Shown one piece after another: positions 1-11,376 of a stretch of DNA of 64,000 nucleotides; the first letter of the stretch is position 1, and each line of letters begins with the position of its first letter. The notes below the pieces were generated by a model. The model ran no database searches and was not told where the DNA came from. It was given only the letters and a program-made list of their open reading frames with translations. Origin of the DNA: Umbilicaria muhlenbergii. Taxonomy: Eukaryota > Ascomycota > Lecanoromycetes > Umbilicariales > Umbilicariaceae. Position numbers and translations under genes: made by a program. The stretch spans positions 1,080,575 through 1,144,574 of the forward strand of contig KK106983.1 in NCBI GenBank assembly GCA_000611775.1, written 5' to 3'.

Positions 1-3000
1 AGATGCGAAAGTACATTCATCTTGTAGTTCGACTAGCTCGACTTCGGCTTCACCAGCAATGATCTCAAAGGCTCTCGCGGTGATGTCCCTCTCTTTCTTC
101 TCCTTCGCCGGTTTCGAAGTTTTGGCGGCAGGCATAGGGGCCTTGGTCTTCTTTGCAGCCGGCGCGGCTTTACTCTTCGGTGCTGCTTGCTGAGCCTTTG
201 CCGGTGGGGTGGTCTTAGCCGCCGCTTTCGGCTTATCATCAGGAGGGAGTATGTTGTCCAATGTTGCGCGAGGTATGCGTTGAAATTTCAAGCCGCCAAC
301 GACGCCAATAATGGTGTTCTCCTTTTCCTCAAAGATGTAGACATCGCCCTCGTAGACGTTTGCTTCAGAAGGAGACGGTTGCATCCTGACATAAGAACGA
401 TATTTGTTCGCTCTCGAAAATGGCCTGGCAAATCGCATGGACTTCCATCCATGAGATATGTAGACATAAGTCTTTGAATCGACAGCGTCACTCGCGTTCA
501 TGATGAAACCTGACAGGTGCGCTAAGCTATCAATCCAGTATGGACTGCAGAAGAAGTGGCCCTCGTCGGTCTGGAAGGATACACGTGAGGTGGCCTCGAA
601 CTGTGAGCTGTCAAGGATGACCTCTTGCATGCCGCGGTACCTGTCATCGTACCGGACTAACGCAGAGAAGAGCTTGTATGCGAGGCCACTCGTGATCCTG
701 GGCAGTGCGCCATCCACGGTAGATTTCTTAAGCATGTCAATGCGGCCAGTGACCATGTAAGCATTCCTGGCCCACTCGGAAAGCCAGTCCGCCGCATTTC
801 CATACTCAACCGTACATTGAGCATGCTGAGCAGTTTCTTTACCTGCAGAGTTTACGCTCGCATAGCGAAGCTCGGCCTTGCCCGAATCGAGGTCCGCTGT
901 GGCCGTAACCTGGACGATTTGCCTACCAGGGCTATTCTTGTTCAAAATTAGCGGCTTCACTACCTGCATCCGGCAGACATCCATATCAGGAACTTTCTCG
1001 CCAGGTTTGATTTGTTTGTACAGGTAATCGGCAACTGTGAGTGCCATATCCGCATAGATCGACTGGATGAAGGTCAACACAGAACGCATACAGGAGTTCG
1101 AGCGACACTTACAGAGGGACATAGACCGGCGCCGTTCACTGAATGGCCACTGATTGCCGTGCCAAAGACGTCCTCATGGATATCGGACTGTACTACCAAC
1201 TTTCCTTTAGTGCCTTCCACGTCTTCCTCGACTATTACGTGAATCGAGGAGGTTGATAACTTTGACTTCCGCTCCCAAGGACCCAACTTTTCCGGAACCT
1301 CTTCTATTTCCTTCCGCTGTGAAACATCACCTTTGGTCAGACACCAGTCGTTGACGTAATCAATCCAATAATTCTTATTATCAAAGCTGTACGGGGGTAA
1401 CTCCAAGAGCTGGTGCGATTCATCGAACTCTCGATGGACTTCTGTCCAATCGACCGACAGGCCAGTGCAATGAAGATTGCTGAGGCTCTCGGCGAGGGTC
1501 CTCCAAGGTTCCTGCTTCTTGTGAAGTGATGCATTGACGTTTGCTCCGGGCAATGCTGACTTGATCATTCCCGAACAGATCGGGTGCGGCCCAATCTCGA
1601 TCCAGACAGTCTTTTCGTCAATCAGCATCTCCTCATGTGCAGCTTGAAGAGCGCCCATGAAATTGACAGTTTCCCGTGCATGGCGACGAAGATAACTGGG
1701 GTTGACAGATCCACCCTCAGAAATAGTCTCACCCAGAAGTGGAGAAAGGATAGGCACATTCGGGGTATCAAATAGAACAGCGCTCGCGACATCTTCGAAT
1801 GAGTCAAGAATGCGGTCGACTTGGGACGAGTGGAAGGCGAACGGGACGTTCAGCTTCATACTCTTCAGCCCTGCTGCTGTCAACGTCTTTGAAAGGGAAT
1901 CAATCTCCTCTGTAGTACCGGCCAGCACGGTTTCGAGCTCTGCGTTGATACATGCGATTTGGAATGGTGCTCCGTTAGCGGCCGACTGCACAGACGGCAG
2001 CGAAGCCTTGACCGCCAGCATTGCATGCGTGCCAGAAGTGCACTCCTCTTGTAGAAGTTTCGCCCTCTGACCGACCAGATGGATGGTGTCGCTCACGGAA
2101 AGGATGCCTGCTGCATTGAGTGCAGCATATTCGCCGAGACTGTGACCAAGTACCACATCTGGCTTCAATCCCCACACATTCCACAATTTTGCTAATGCCA
2201 TCTGAACGCAAGTTGTTGCGAGTTGTGTGACAAGGGGAGACAGTGACTTGGCCTCTTCGTCCGACAAGGTTCCTTCGACAACGGATAGGAATGATGGTAG
2301 TCCTTGACCCACCGCAATATTGTCCATGTCAGTGATATCGGTGCGGAAAGAAGGCGAATCTTTGCAGAGGCGTTGACCTAAAGAGGGATAGAATGCTCCC
2401 TGACCCGTGAATACAAAGCCGACTTTGGGAGCGATCGAGGAGATAGGAGTGGGGGTTTTCTCAAGTGTGGCACTGAGGGGACCTTTCAACTCATCGATGG
2501 AATTGACGGCAATCGCGACACGGTAGTTATGATGAATTCGTCGAGCACAGGTGGTGTAAGAGAGACTCGGTAGAGACGTGTCAGGATTCGCCTCTATATA
2601 GGAAATCAAGCGTTCAGTGTTCTTCTTCAACGACGAGATGGATTTCGCAGACACCGCGACGACGTGTGAAGAACGTGGGTCCCTGGCTGTTGGTCTCACT
2701 TTAGGTGGAGCATCCTCCAGCAGCAAGGCGGTGTTGCCGCCGGCAGCGCTGAAATTGTTTAAGAATGCAACCCGTTTCTTATTGGCAGGCCAAGGTGTAT
2801 TCTCAAATGGAATATGCACGTTGCGCTCTTTCAAATCTGTGGGGAATTTTGGGTTCAAGGCAGTCTTGATGCCGACATGTTGAGGGATTGCATTCTTCTG
2901 AAGCATCAGAAGAACCTTGATTAGCGCTGTGATCCCAGCCGCTGCCTCTCCATGACCGACGTTCGACTTTACCGCGCCAAGATGCAGTGGATGAGCCCGG

Positions 3001-5272
3001 CTGCGACGCTTAGGGGCGAAGACATCAGTGACTGAGCGTACTTCAGTCGAATCTCCCGCCTGAGTTCCTGTGCCGTGCATTTCAACATAGCTGATATCAT
3101 GAGGATCCACGCCGGCGGAATGCAAGACACTCTCGTATAGATAGGACTGTGCACCAGCATGTGGATGTGTGATGGAAATGGCTTCCGCTGAATGGTTGGT
3201 CGCAGTACCGATGATAACACCGAGAATGTTGTCTTTATCATCAAGCGCATCCTCCAACCTCTTGAGAATCACTGTCCCGACGCCGTCAGCACGACAATAC
3301 CCATCAGCTGATGCATCCCAAGTCTTGCAGCCTCCAGTTTTGGAGAGGAACTGTCCACGACTGAGTCCTGCAAAGATGTCTGGCGCAGTTAGGATGTTCA
3401 AACCTCCAGTCACTGCCGTGTCACACTCTCCAGCCCACAGCGAAGTACAAGCGAGCTGAAGGGCAGCGAAACTGGATGAGCAGGCAGTGTCCACACTGAA
3501 ACTTGGCCCGCTGAATTTGAAATGGTAGTTTATGCGCCCAGGGGCGAAAGCGCGGACACCGCCGGGGATGAAGTAAGTGTCGATCTTCTGCGCAGCGTTG
3601 ACTTCTCTCCAATCGTCGCTCGTCTGACCATAGAAAGTGCCAACGCGATGCTGGTTCGTTGATGGGGTCCTGTTCGGTACATAACCAGCCATTTCCAGCG
3701 CCTCGTATGCTGTTGCGATCGCGAGTCGGTGCATTGGGTCTGTCTGAGCAGCCTCCCGTGGAGACATGCTGAAGAACCGCGCATCAAACAAGCCTGGCTC
3801 TTCGATGAAACAGCCGTAGGGCGTGTGACTGGTGTTCTTCTTCTTACCGGTCTTGTCGTAATGAGTCTCTATGTTCAGACGATCTTTGGGTATTGTTTTG
3901 TGCACGTCGCGGCCTTGCTCGAGCACGTCCCATAACTCTTCGCAGCTAGCTGCACCTGGAAAACGCCCAGACATGCCTATAATGGCGATTTTGTCAACAC
4001 TCGCAAGTTTCCTCGGAGTCTCTGTCTTTCCCTGAGCCAGATCTTCCTGTGTCACATCAACATTAGTTTTCGATCTCAGTGTCGCTACTAATCCTGCGGC
4101 GGCATGCGTCGTTCCGAATGCGGAGACTCGACATGTCGATACATCCGACTCATTGACCTCGGAGACTACGCCTTTCTGAACAGCGTCCCAGCGCTGTGGT
4201 TGGACAAGTATTTCCTGCAGGAGTTTTTCAAGGAGCTCATAGGTAGAGGAGACGGAGAACTCTTCCCCAGTCACCGTCGACAATACTGGCCTACCTGCAT
4301 GATGAATTTCTGCCAGGTGGGAGGCACTAGGTTGCAGGATCTCTTCCACGTCTTCCATGTCATACAGATGCGATGCGTGATATAACGCATAGATGGGAAT
4401 CTGCACCGTTTTGGTGTTTTTGAAGACCTCCGATTCATCGAGCAGTTGTTGCAATCTTAGAGGTGGAGCGCTGATGGTGACCGTACCCTTACTGACAGCG
4501 CTAATATAAGCTCTGTCCGATGTTGGGATGTGCTATTTGATCAGTCAGAAAAACCGGTCAAGGATATGGATAGCTAGGAGCTAAGAGCTGGGAGCAGGGA
4601 GCATAGGGATCGTACCTTCGAATCTTCATAGTCATCGAGCGCTTCGGTCGCGGCAGATTCCGTAATGTCGTAGACAATCATAGCCCAAGATTCCTTGCTG
4701 TGCCCAGGTTGTTGCAGCTGCTGCGACACTCTACTGACAAGCGTCCCGGTCCGGAAAGCAATCCGAACAATTTCTACCATCACAGTTGGCAGCGTGGCAA
4801 GTGTTCGTGAAGAAGCGACGGCCGCGGCAGCTAGCAGCCCTATCCCCCAGCCTATGAAACAGCTTTCGAAGTCGATAAAGTCATCCGATCTTTCTTCGAA
4901 AGAGCTGTTTGCAGTGAACAAGGCACGTCAGCGTTGGGATCATTCATCAACTTTATGCCTGCACATCTGGACTGACCCCATGAAGCTTGCCATCTGGCTG
5001 ATGCACAAGAGCGCGCCCTCGAGAGCCGGATTAGGTGTTCCAATGTCGTAGTAACGCTCCATCAAGTCGAATATGCTGGTGGAATCGGGAATGGTTTCTC
5101 TCATCGACTTTGGCACCGTCATAGCCTCCTCATGAAGAGCGGTATATGCTTTCTCCAAGAAAGACCCAACCAGCGCACTGCTTTGCTTGTAATGGTGGAC
5201 CCTCTGGAAGATTGCGCGGACATTGGCCGTCTCGTCCCCAAACAACACGACGTTCATCGTGCCGTTTGCCAT
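1..5272 (-). CDS. Non-reducing polyketide synthase (SAT-KS-MAT-PT-ACP...), 3' end outside window
   Basis: This gene encodes an iterative type I NR-PKS that builds aromatic polyketides in the cytosol. I read four exons: 5272-4977, 4904-4616, 4532-1113 and 1062-1, with introns of 72, 83 and 50 bp (GT-AG, phase-consistent). That gives 1,689 residues before the window ends. Domains in order are a starter-unit ACP transacylase (SAT, about residues 1-240), a ketosynthase with VDTACSSS, HGTGT and SNVGH (Cys-His-His), a malonyl acyltransferase with GHSLGEY, and a product-template domain. The product-template domain has its catalytic His in ISGHSVNG and its Asp in YWIDSLAH, and is split by intron 3. 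A Lys/Ala/Pro-rich linker and the first helix of an ACP follow; the phosphopantetheine Ser lies off the window. The product-template sequence looks like the naphthopyrone/melanin-pigment class (from memory, not a search). The usual GxCxG of SAT reads GWGIG, so the nucleophilic Cys appears absent. The start is the first ATG before the canonical VVLFGDET segment. Confidence 0.93.
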
Positions 5273-5888
5273 CTTGCGAATAGGGCTCTACCCTGGGAAA
5301 GTCACACAAAGCAAGGAAATCACGTGCTGCAAGAGGCTGACTGATGACAATAAGGGTAATAATCATTGCTTGGAAGTGTATGTGCTATATAGTATATGTG
5401 CTTGAGCTTGCGGGCTTCGGTGAGAACCTCGGCCCAGACAAATGACAAGCTAAGTGAAAGATCAAAGGCCATGGTGATGCTGCACAGGGCTTACCAATTG
5501 GTCCACGTGATCTCGGTGACCGATATACTTGCAAATTGGACATCTGCGAAAAGGAAGTTGGTCCCATGACCAATTAATCCCATGACCGTGACCGTGACCG
5601 CAGTCTAAAACGACACCGAAACCGTACTTTTCGCTCAAGTCCGGGATTATAAGGCTTGATTGGTGCTTTCGGCGTTGGGGAGTGAGCATTGGGGAGCGAG
5701 CCTTGGGGAGCGAGGAAAAGTATTTCATTCTCCCATAGAACTCGCTCCGGCTTTAGAGCGTCACGTCATCCTGCGTGCCTGCTCCTGAACGACCGTGAAC
5801 CCCTCTCGGTTTCTCAAAAAAGTACATTTTTCCCTTCTTTATCTTCTCTTCCTCTTTTCCAACCCGAAACAATTATCATACAGCCACA
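5273..5888. promoter_or_regulatory. Divergent promoter between the PKS and the FAD oxidase
   Basis: This 616-bp spacer separates the two divergent start codons. A TATA-like run (5385-5398) lies about 115 bp before the PKS ATG. Candidate protein-binding sites cluster mid-spacer: a palindromic ACCAATTGGT (5493-5502), an E-box CACGTG (5504-5509), a palindrome TCGGTGACCGA (5513-5523), a second CCAAT (5570-5574) and TGACCG tandem copies (5583-5600). Three 14-bp purine-rich repeats starting TTGGGGAG occur at 5675, 5689 and 5703. A pyrimidine-rich leader (about 5827-5862) precedes the FAD oxidase ATG, as is common in fungal promoters. Shared control of the two genes is inferred from the layout. Confidence 0.6.
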
Positions 5889-7461
5889 ATGACTGCTCTT
5901 GAGATGAAAGGCGGCCCGGCGTCAATTGACACGGCTCTGGTCGACAAGTTGAAGCAAAGTCTGAAGAACTCCACCGTACTGACGCCCGACTCTGAAGGAT
6001 ATGGAGAAGCCATCAGACGCTGGAGTGATGCCATGGAGATGAAAGCTGTCAGTCTCTCCAAGCTTATAGACTGTTGTGTGGTGTACTCATCGATCACTTA
6101 GGGAATTGTGGTATATGTTACCTCTGCCGAAGATATATCTGCCACTATTCTGTTCTGTCGCGCTCACAACATCGAAATCGCGGTGTCCGGTGGTAAACAC
6201 TCTAGCAGCGGCGCTGCCTCTACCAACGGCGGCCTTGTTATCGACCTTTCCAAGATGCGCCAGGTGACAGTCAACAAAGAGGACAACACCGTGACCGCAC
6301 AAGGAGGAGCGGTGTGGAAAGATGTTGATGAGGCCGCTGGAGAGCATGGACTCGCAGCAGTTGGGGGAACCGTGAACCACACAGGTGTTGGAGGATTGAC
6401 GTTGGGTGGTGGCTATGGTTGGTTATCTGGCCAGTATGGACTTACCGTCGACAACCTGCTGAAGGTCGTAATGGTGCTCGCGGACGGCAGCATCGTGAAG
6501 GTATCCGAAAAAGAAAACGCGGATCTGTTCTGGGCAGTGCGAGGAGCTGGACAATGCTTTGGTGTCGCCGTAGAGTTCACCTTCCAGGCACATGAACAGA
6601 AAAATTCGGTATGGGCCGGGCAGATGATTTTCCCGGCTGAGGAGAGACTAGAGGCTATCGTGAACTTTGCGAACCACGTCGTCGAGGTTAGCCAAGGAAA
6701 TTGCGGCATGATGATAGGCCTTACGGCGCCACCGTTCCTGAAAGAGCCGGCAATCATAACCACGGTCTTTTACAACGGTCCGACGAAAGACGCCGAGAAG
6801 TTTTTCGCTCCTTTACTCCGGCTATCACCAATCAAGAACACAGTCATCGAGAGGCCATACTGCACGGTCAATGGCATGATGAACCATGCCGTTGACTATG
6901 GCGGTCGTAAGCTTTCCAAAGGGGCGTGTTTTGTCACTCCCGTCAGGCCAGAATTTGTGCGGAGCATCTTGGAGGAACTTCGGCTTTTGCACCAGGAGAT
7001 CCCAGAAACCAGAAAGACGATTCTGCTCATGGAGTTCTTCAGGTCCGCCAAGTGGTGTGATGTTGACAAGGACGCCATGGCTTTTGCCAATCGCGGTGAG
7101 CACCAGAACGCAATGATCGGGCCCTTCTGGAACGACCCTCAACACGACAAAAGCTGCCGTTTGTGGGCTCGCCAGGTGGCAGCAAAATTCGTCACCGAAT
7201 TGGATCGGGTGAAAGAAGAGCGGGGAAACCCGGCATCAATGGAGGGCATCGGGGAGTATGGAAACTATGACTGTGAGCGTTTTCCATCGGGCGTGGTTGT
7301 TCGGATACTGACACGCGACTTCAGGCCTTTCTGCAAGCCCACGAAGGATTTTCGGCCTCAATTACGAAAGATTGACAGGGATCAAAGCCCGCTATGATCC
7401 GGACAATGTTTTTAATAGGTCATACGCCCTTCTGCCGGAACTGACTCACGCGGCCACCTGA
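5889..7461 (+). CDS. FAD-linked oxidoreductase (PCMH-type, BBE-like), cytosolic
   Basis: Flavoprotein oxidase of the FAD_binding_4 plus berberine-bridge C-terminal family; such enzymes oxidise or cyclise intermediates in many fungal metabolite pathways. Exons are 5889-6047, 6102-7272 and 7325-7461 (introns 54 and 52 bp), giving 488 residues. The PCMH fold is clear: SGGKHSSSG carries the His expected to hold FAD through an 8-alpha bond, followed by NGGLVIDLSKM, VGGLTLGGGYGWLSG and DLFWAVRGAG. The second covalent Cys of true BBEs (GGxC) is replaced (GGTVNHTGVGG), so single attachment is likely. The last exon restores the BBE signature IKARYDPDNVFNRSYALL. Reading straight through the second intron gives an unrelated tail ending at 7397, which is why I placed the intron. 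No signal peptide is visible. The divergent arrangement with the PKS suggests it tailors the PKS product; the substrate is unknown. Confidence 0.88.
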
Positions 7462-7890
7462 AGAGAAGGCTCAGGCACAGGAACGGTCCAAGTTGAGGTT
7501 GCGGGGTTACATATTCGGCAGTGACGTCAGAAATTTGGTTTTGTAATTCTCTAGATTACAGAGTATCTTTGAATCATTTCCATCATATAGAGCGAGAACA
7601 AATGCATTATCCATCCTACTGTTAGTAGACCTCGAAAGATTCAGAGGTACGGTCTGCGTAATTACCAGATGTTGATACGGGACAGGATCTCACAGAACAA
7701 CCTACATGGCCATCGTCGGCATTGCCAAGGCCATCACAAGTGAACATGACTGGGTGAATGCACACGCTTTAGATCCTACTGCTGCTCAAGGCTCCGAGGT
7801 ATTTTACATGGAGCCCACGCGCTGTCTCCCTCACAGGCACCAAAATGAACATCTGCACGACGTCCAAATTTTGGGTCTGCACATTGGGGA
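7462..7890. other. Intergenic spacer between convergent genes
   Basis: This is the 429-bp space between the stop codons of the FAD oxidase (+) and the dehydrogenase (-). It should hold both 3' untranslated regions. I see no gene, repeat or structured element here. Confidence 0.6.
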
Positions 7891-8769
7891 TTACGCTGTC
7901 GCATCGCCTGAAACTGGGATGGGTTGACCTGTGGTAGCATACTCGTAGGTGTGGAGAAGAGCAAGTCGCTTACCGTTGATCCACCCGCCGTCGGTGCTCG
8001 ACAAGAATGCTACGACTCTCGCCATATTGTTCGCCAGGCCCATTCGGTGCAGAGGTGTGTTGGCCAACATGAACTTGTCAACATCGTCGACCGTCCACGA
8101 AGGATCTGCCCTTGGAATGTATCTCCAGCCAGTCGCTGCTGCCATGTCCGTTCTGACACCTCCAGGTGCAATGGCGTTAACGGTAACTCTCTTGTCTCCA
8201 AACTCCTTTACAAAGCATCTGGAGAACTCTTCGACGGCGCACTTACTCCCTTCGTGTAGAGGGCATGGTAGCGGAGGCCGACATGCCCGGACATTGATGA
8301 CAACAAGGTAAGGCGACCGCCCTCCTCAAGACAGATAAAGGCAGTTTTGGCAAACGAAGAACTGCGCCCGCGTGTTGATGTCAAAGACGGTGTCAAACAG
8401 CTCCGGCGTCACATCAGTGATCTGGTTGAAGTGTTCGATGCCGGCGTTAGGCACTACGATATCAAGGTGGCCAACGTGGGACCTAGCTTCTTCAAAAAGC
8501 CTGGTGGTTTCTTCCAGTCTGGTAATGTCGGCCTGTACAGCAATGGCCCTGGCCCCAGATTCTTCTATCGCATTCACAAGGACGTTGGCTGTCTCGGCGC
8601 TATTGGAGTAGTTGATCACGACACTTGCTCCACGTTGTCTAAGCTTCACTGTGACTCCACGTCCAATACCCCGACCGGCTCTTGTCACGAGGGCGACCTT
8701 ACCGTCGAGACGAGCCGTTGGCACTCTTATCAACGTTGACACAGAATCCGTTGTCGATAAAGAAGCCAT
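7891..8769 (-). pseudogene. Short-chain dehydrogenase/reductase, frameshifted (trihydroxynaphthalene/versicolorin reductase-like)
   Basis: The translation follows the classical SDR reductases that act on hydroxynaphthalene or anthraquinone polyketides. The start (8769, MASLSTTDS) precedes LDGKVALVTRAGRGIGRG, the NAD(P)-binding loop, where the first Gly of TGxxxGxG is Arg. It continues with DIVVPNAGIEHF and DINTRAQFFVCQ. Near 8346 the frame is lost by one extra base, so the direct frame stops; the family sequence continues in another frame (CLEEGGRLTLLSSMSG). Around 8245 two extra bases split the catalytic YxxxK (YT / GSK), after which the original frame resumes: VTVNAIAPGGVRTDM and GLANNMARVVAFLSSTDGG. 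A 45-bp intron (7973-7929) gives the C-terminus INGQPIPVSGDATA. The two shifts sum to three bases, but the catalytic region is disrupted. It is either a decaying cluster gene or two local assembly errors. Context suggests it once reduced the PKS product. Confidence 0.72.
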
Positions 8770-11376
8770 GGTGAAGGACGTCGCCGTCGCTTTCCCGCAG
8801 ACATGCTTTGAGTTCTTGCGGCCCGAAGTTCTTGGGAAACAGGTTAGACAAACTTCAATGCGCAAATTATGCCGACTTACACATGTTTCAAGAGCCAGAG
8901 GCAGTATTATATGGAGAGTCGATGTTCGCCGTTCTTACGTGTGTAACATCACTCTATGGCCGCCGGTATCCCACCGCACCGACCTATCTGCAAGTCTAGG
9001 TCTGCCCTAGAATATCACGCTGGAAAGCTGCATACAGTTCCTCAGCAGAACGATGCATAACTTTAGCGCAGTCGTACAATTTACAGCATAATACGTAAAT
9101 ACAACAGAAACAATGACTAAGTGCGGATTACTGCAACCCTATGCACCCACTTCTGACTTCTGAACTGCTTCACAGGGCACACAGTATTGGGCTCCTCCGG
9201 CTGAACCGATTGAAGCGTTTATGGCAATTCGCTCTAGGGCTGTCAAGCTGATGCTCCTTGAAAATTTCAGCCTGCTCGGGTACCGAAACGGGCATGCATA
9301 GCTTGGGCTTGGGGGCTTGGGCCCTGGACCTGGGCCCTGGGCCCTGGGCCGATCACGATCTCGAGATATTGACCAGTCACAACATGTCTTCAATAATGTA
9401 CCGATCGGACCGACGAATAGCGTGGCTGTGGCTACGTTTAAACCTGTTTTTGTTGCGTGTAACTCGCCCCGAGGCTCAACTCACATCCTGCGAACCCGGT
9501 ACAAGCCGACCACCGCCTCAGGTGGGTGTGAAATTGCATGACACTACGCGCTGGACACCCAATTGTCCACTGCCGATGGGAATTGTCGAGTATTAGGAGT
9601 CCGGTTGATTTCGGATCACTCGTGTTCGGCACAGCGTGCACAGCTTCAAAGGATTTCGTATGATGCCAAGCTGAGGGCGAAGTGGCCCGTAGGTTCTCCC
9701 GTGTAGTGCTACCTCCTCGCCCCCGCACACGGTAGGTGGCTGGCCACCAGCGAGTTCATCTTCAGGAGGCAGAGTCATACTCCGTATGTCATTGTCTGCT
9801 ATCAATCAAGGTACGTCCGTGCGTCACAACGTGGACCGACCCATGCTCGCCACGATCCACGATCCACAAGCCACACGTGCCACACTAAATACTACCTTAG
9901 TCAAAACTAACCATGCTTCTTCGCAAAGTCTTTCAGGTTTCCTTGTTGGAACAGGAAGATGTTCGTTTTCATTTTCGATGCTACAGTGGTATGGCGAACG
10001 ACACGCTCCTTTTCCCACACGGTCCACCGAGTGAGTCTCCCAATGTGGTCAGCCTCGGGAAGCCATGGGATACTTGAAATGCGGAAGATAGTCCGGTACT
10101 ACCGATCAACAGCGTAGTATTGATAAAAGCACAAAACCGAGATAGCTGTTGGTGGCTACCGGCTGTGGACACGGGTCTATCACGATTTTGTAAGTGGTAG
10201 ACGAAGGATTGTGTGATTCGGGCGTATACAGCATTGTACTATGGGATAAAAACCCGGAATATTTGGGAGGATACACGGGCAATTGGGAAACGACAGTCAC
10301 CTGTGCCATGGCTGTACCAGAAAACAGTACATTGGGATTGAACTAACCGCCAGCTACTGCACGGGAAAGGGCGAACATGAGCACAAATTCCTACAGAATC
10401 GATTCAGTAACACTGAAAATGTTTATGAAATCTCCTTACCATACGACATCTTGAAAAGCCTGTTCGTACGTACCAGCGCCGAAAATGGAAGTTAAGTCGA
10501 GGCATGATACGAGTATCCCCGGAAGTTAGATCTAAAGGTAGCATCCTAGTCGGTAGTTGATCATAAGAAGGTTGCATGCTGCAGCGCGGGAGCCCCAGAA
10601 AACGGGGAATATGCAGGAGGATGCAAGGGGAGAATGGAGAACGCTTGGTTGATTGCAGGGCGGGCGCAAATCTAGGCGTGTAACACAAAATCCTTCGTAC
10701 TCTATACCAGAACTAAGTCTTCCGTGACGGAGTTCAGCCTTCAAGGAATACGACGTCGCTTCTATTACCGATGGCCATATCTGACGGCCGCGATGATACC
10801 CACTTCAGGCAACATAGCTCTTCCGTGGAGGACTCGTAAATCGTGAGGCGTAGCCACTCCGAGCCAGGCAGCCGACGCTATATGATCATTATGTGGCACG
10901 GCACGCCCAACCAATCTTCTTCAAAGCCATAATGTTGGGACGACGGTGCATTTTGATGAAAAGAGGGGGTCTTCAGGTACTTCCATCTGATTTTCGGACC
11001 GAGAGCCTGGCTCGTAGCCCTTATGAGGTCAATAACGATCAGTTCGTGTTACTAACGGCCAAGCTTACCTCCAGCTGGGCTTCAAGGCCTGGGTCTCCGA
11101 GATGTCGCGTCAGCCTCACAATGTCTTAGCTGGAATCCTGATGGCGAGATCCTCCATTTCGCGCCGAAAAAGAGGATGGGTCGAAACGGAGAACTGAAGA
11201 ATCGAAGCAGATCGTGTGAAGATGATGAATCCTTCTCAGACATCAACCGGGTATAAAATGCGTGACGCTGCTCAGAGCTCCATTATCATTACAGAACTCT
11301 TGACAGAGTCGTCTGCACATCAGTCTTTCACCTGGGCCCCTAGGATAGTGGTGACTCCCTCGCCAGCACAGCAACT
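8770..11376. other. 2.6-kb gene-poor intergenic region
   Basis: No open frame here looks like a known protein, and the longest frames are short and lack family motifs. The part next to 8769 should contain the dehydrogenase promoter. Positions 9301-9352 form a low-complexity block of CTGGGCCC/CTTGGG units. The last 150 bp before 11377 should hold the promoter of the secreted oxidase. Base composition is like the flanking genes, not like the transposon island. Confidence 0.55.
9301..9352. repeat. GC-rich simple repeat
   Basis: A short stretch of imperfect CTTGGG and CTGGGCCC repeats. It can fold on itself because GGGCCC is palindromic. No function is evident. Confidence 0.6.

Noticed and set aside
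1702-2070. 122-codon plus frame inside the PKS
   Set aside because: Shadow of the GC-rich PKS exon on the opposite strand.
9317-9596. Plus-strand frames rich in Gly-Pro over the GC-rich repeat
   Set aside because: They arise from the CTGGGCCC simple repeat and have no conserved motif.
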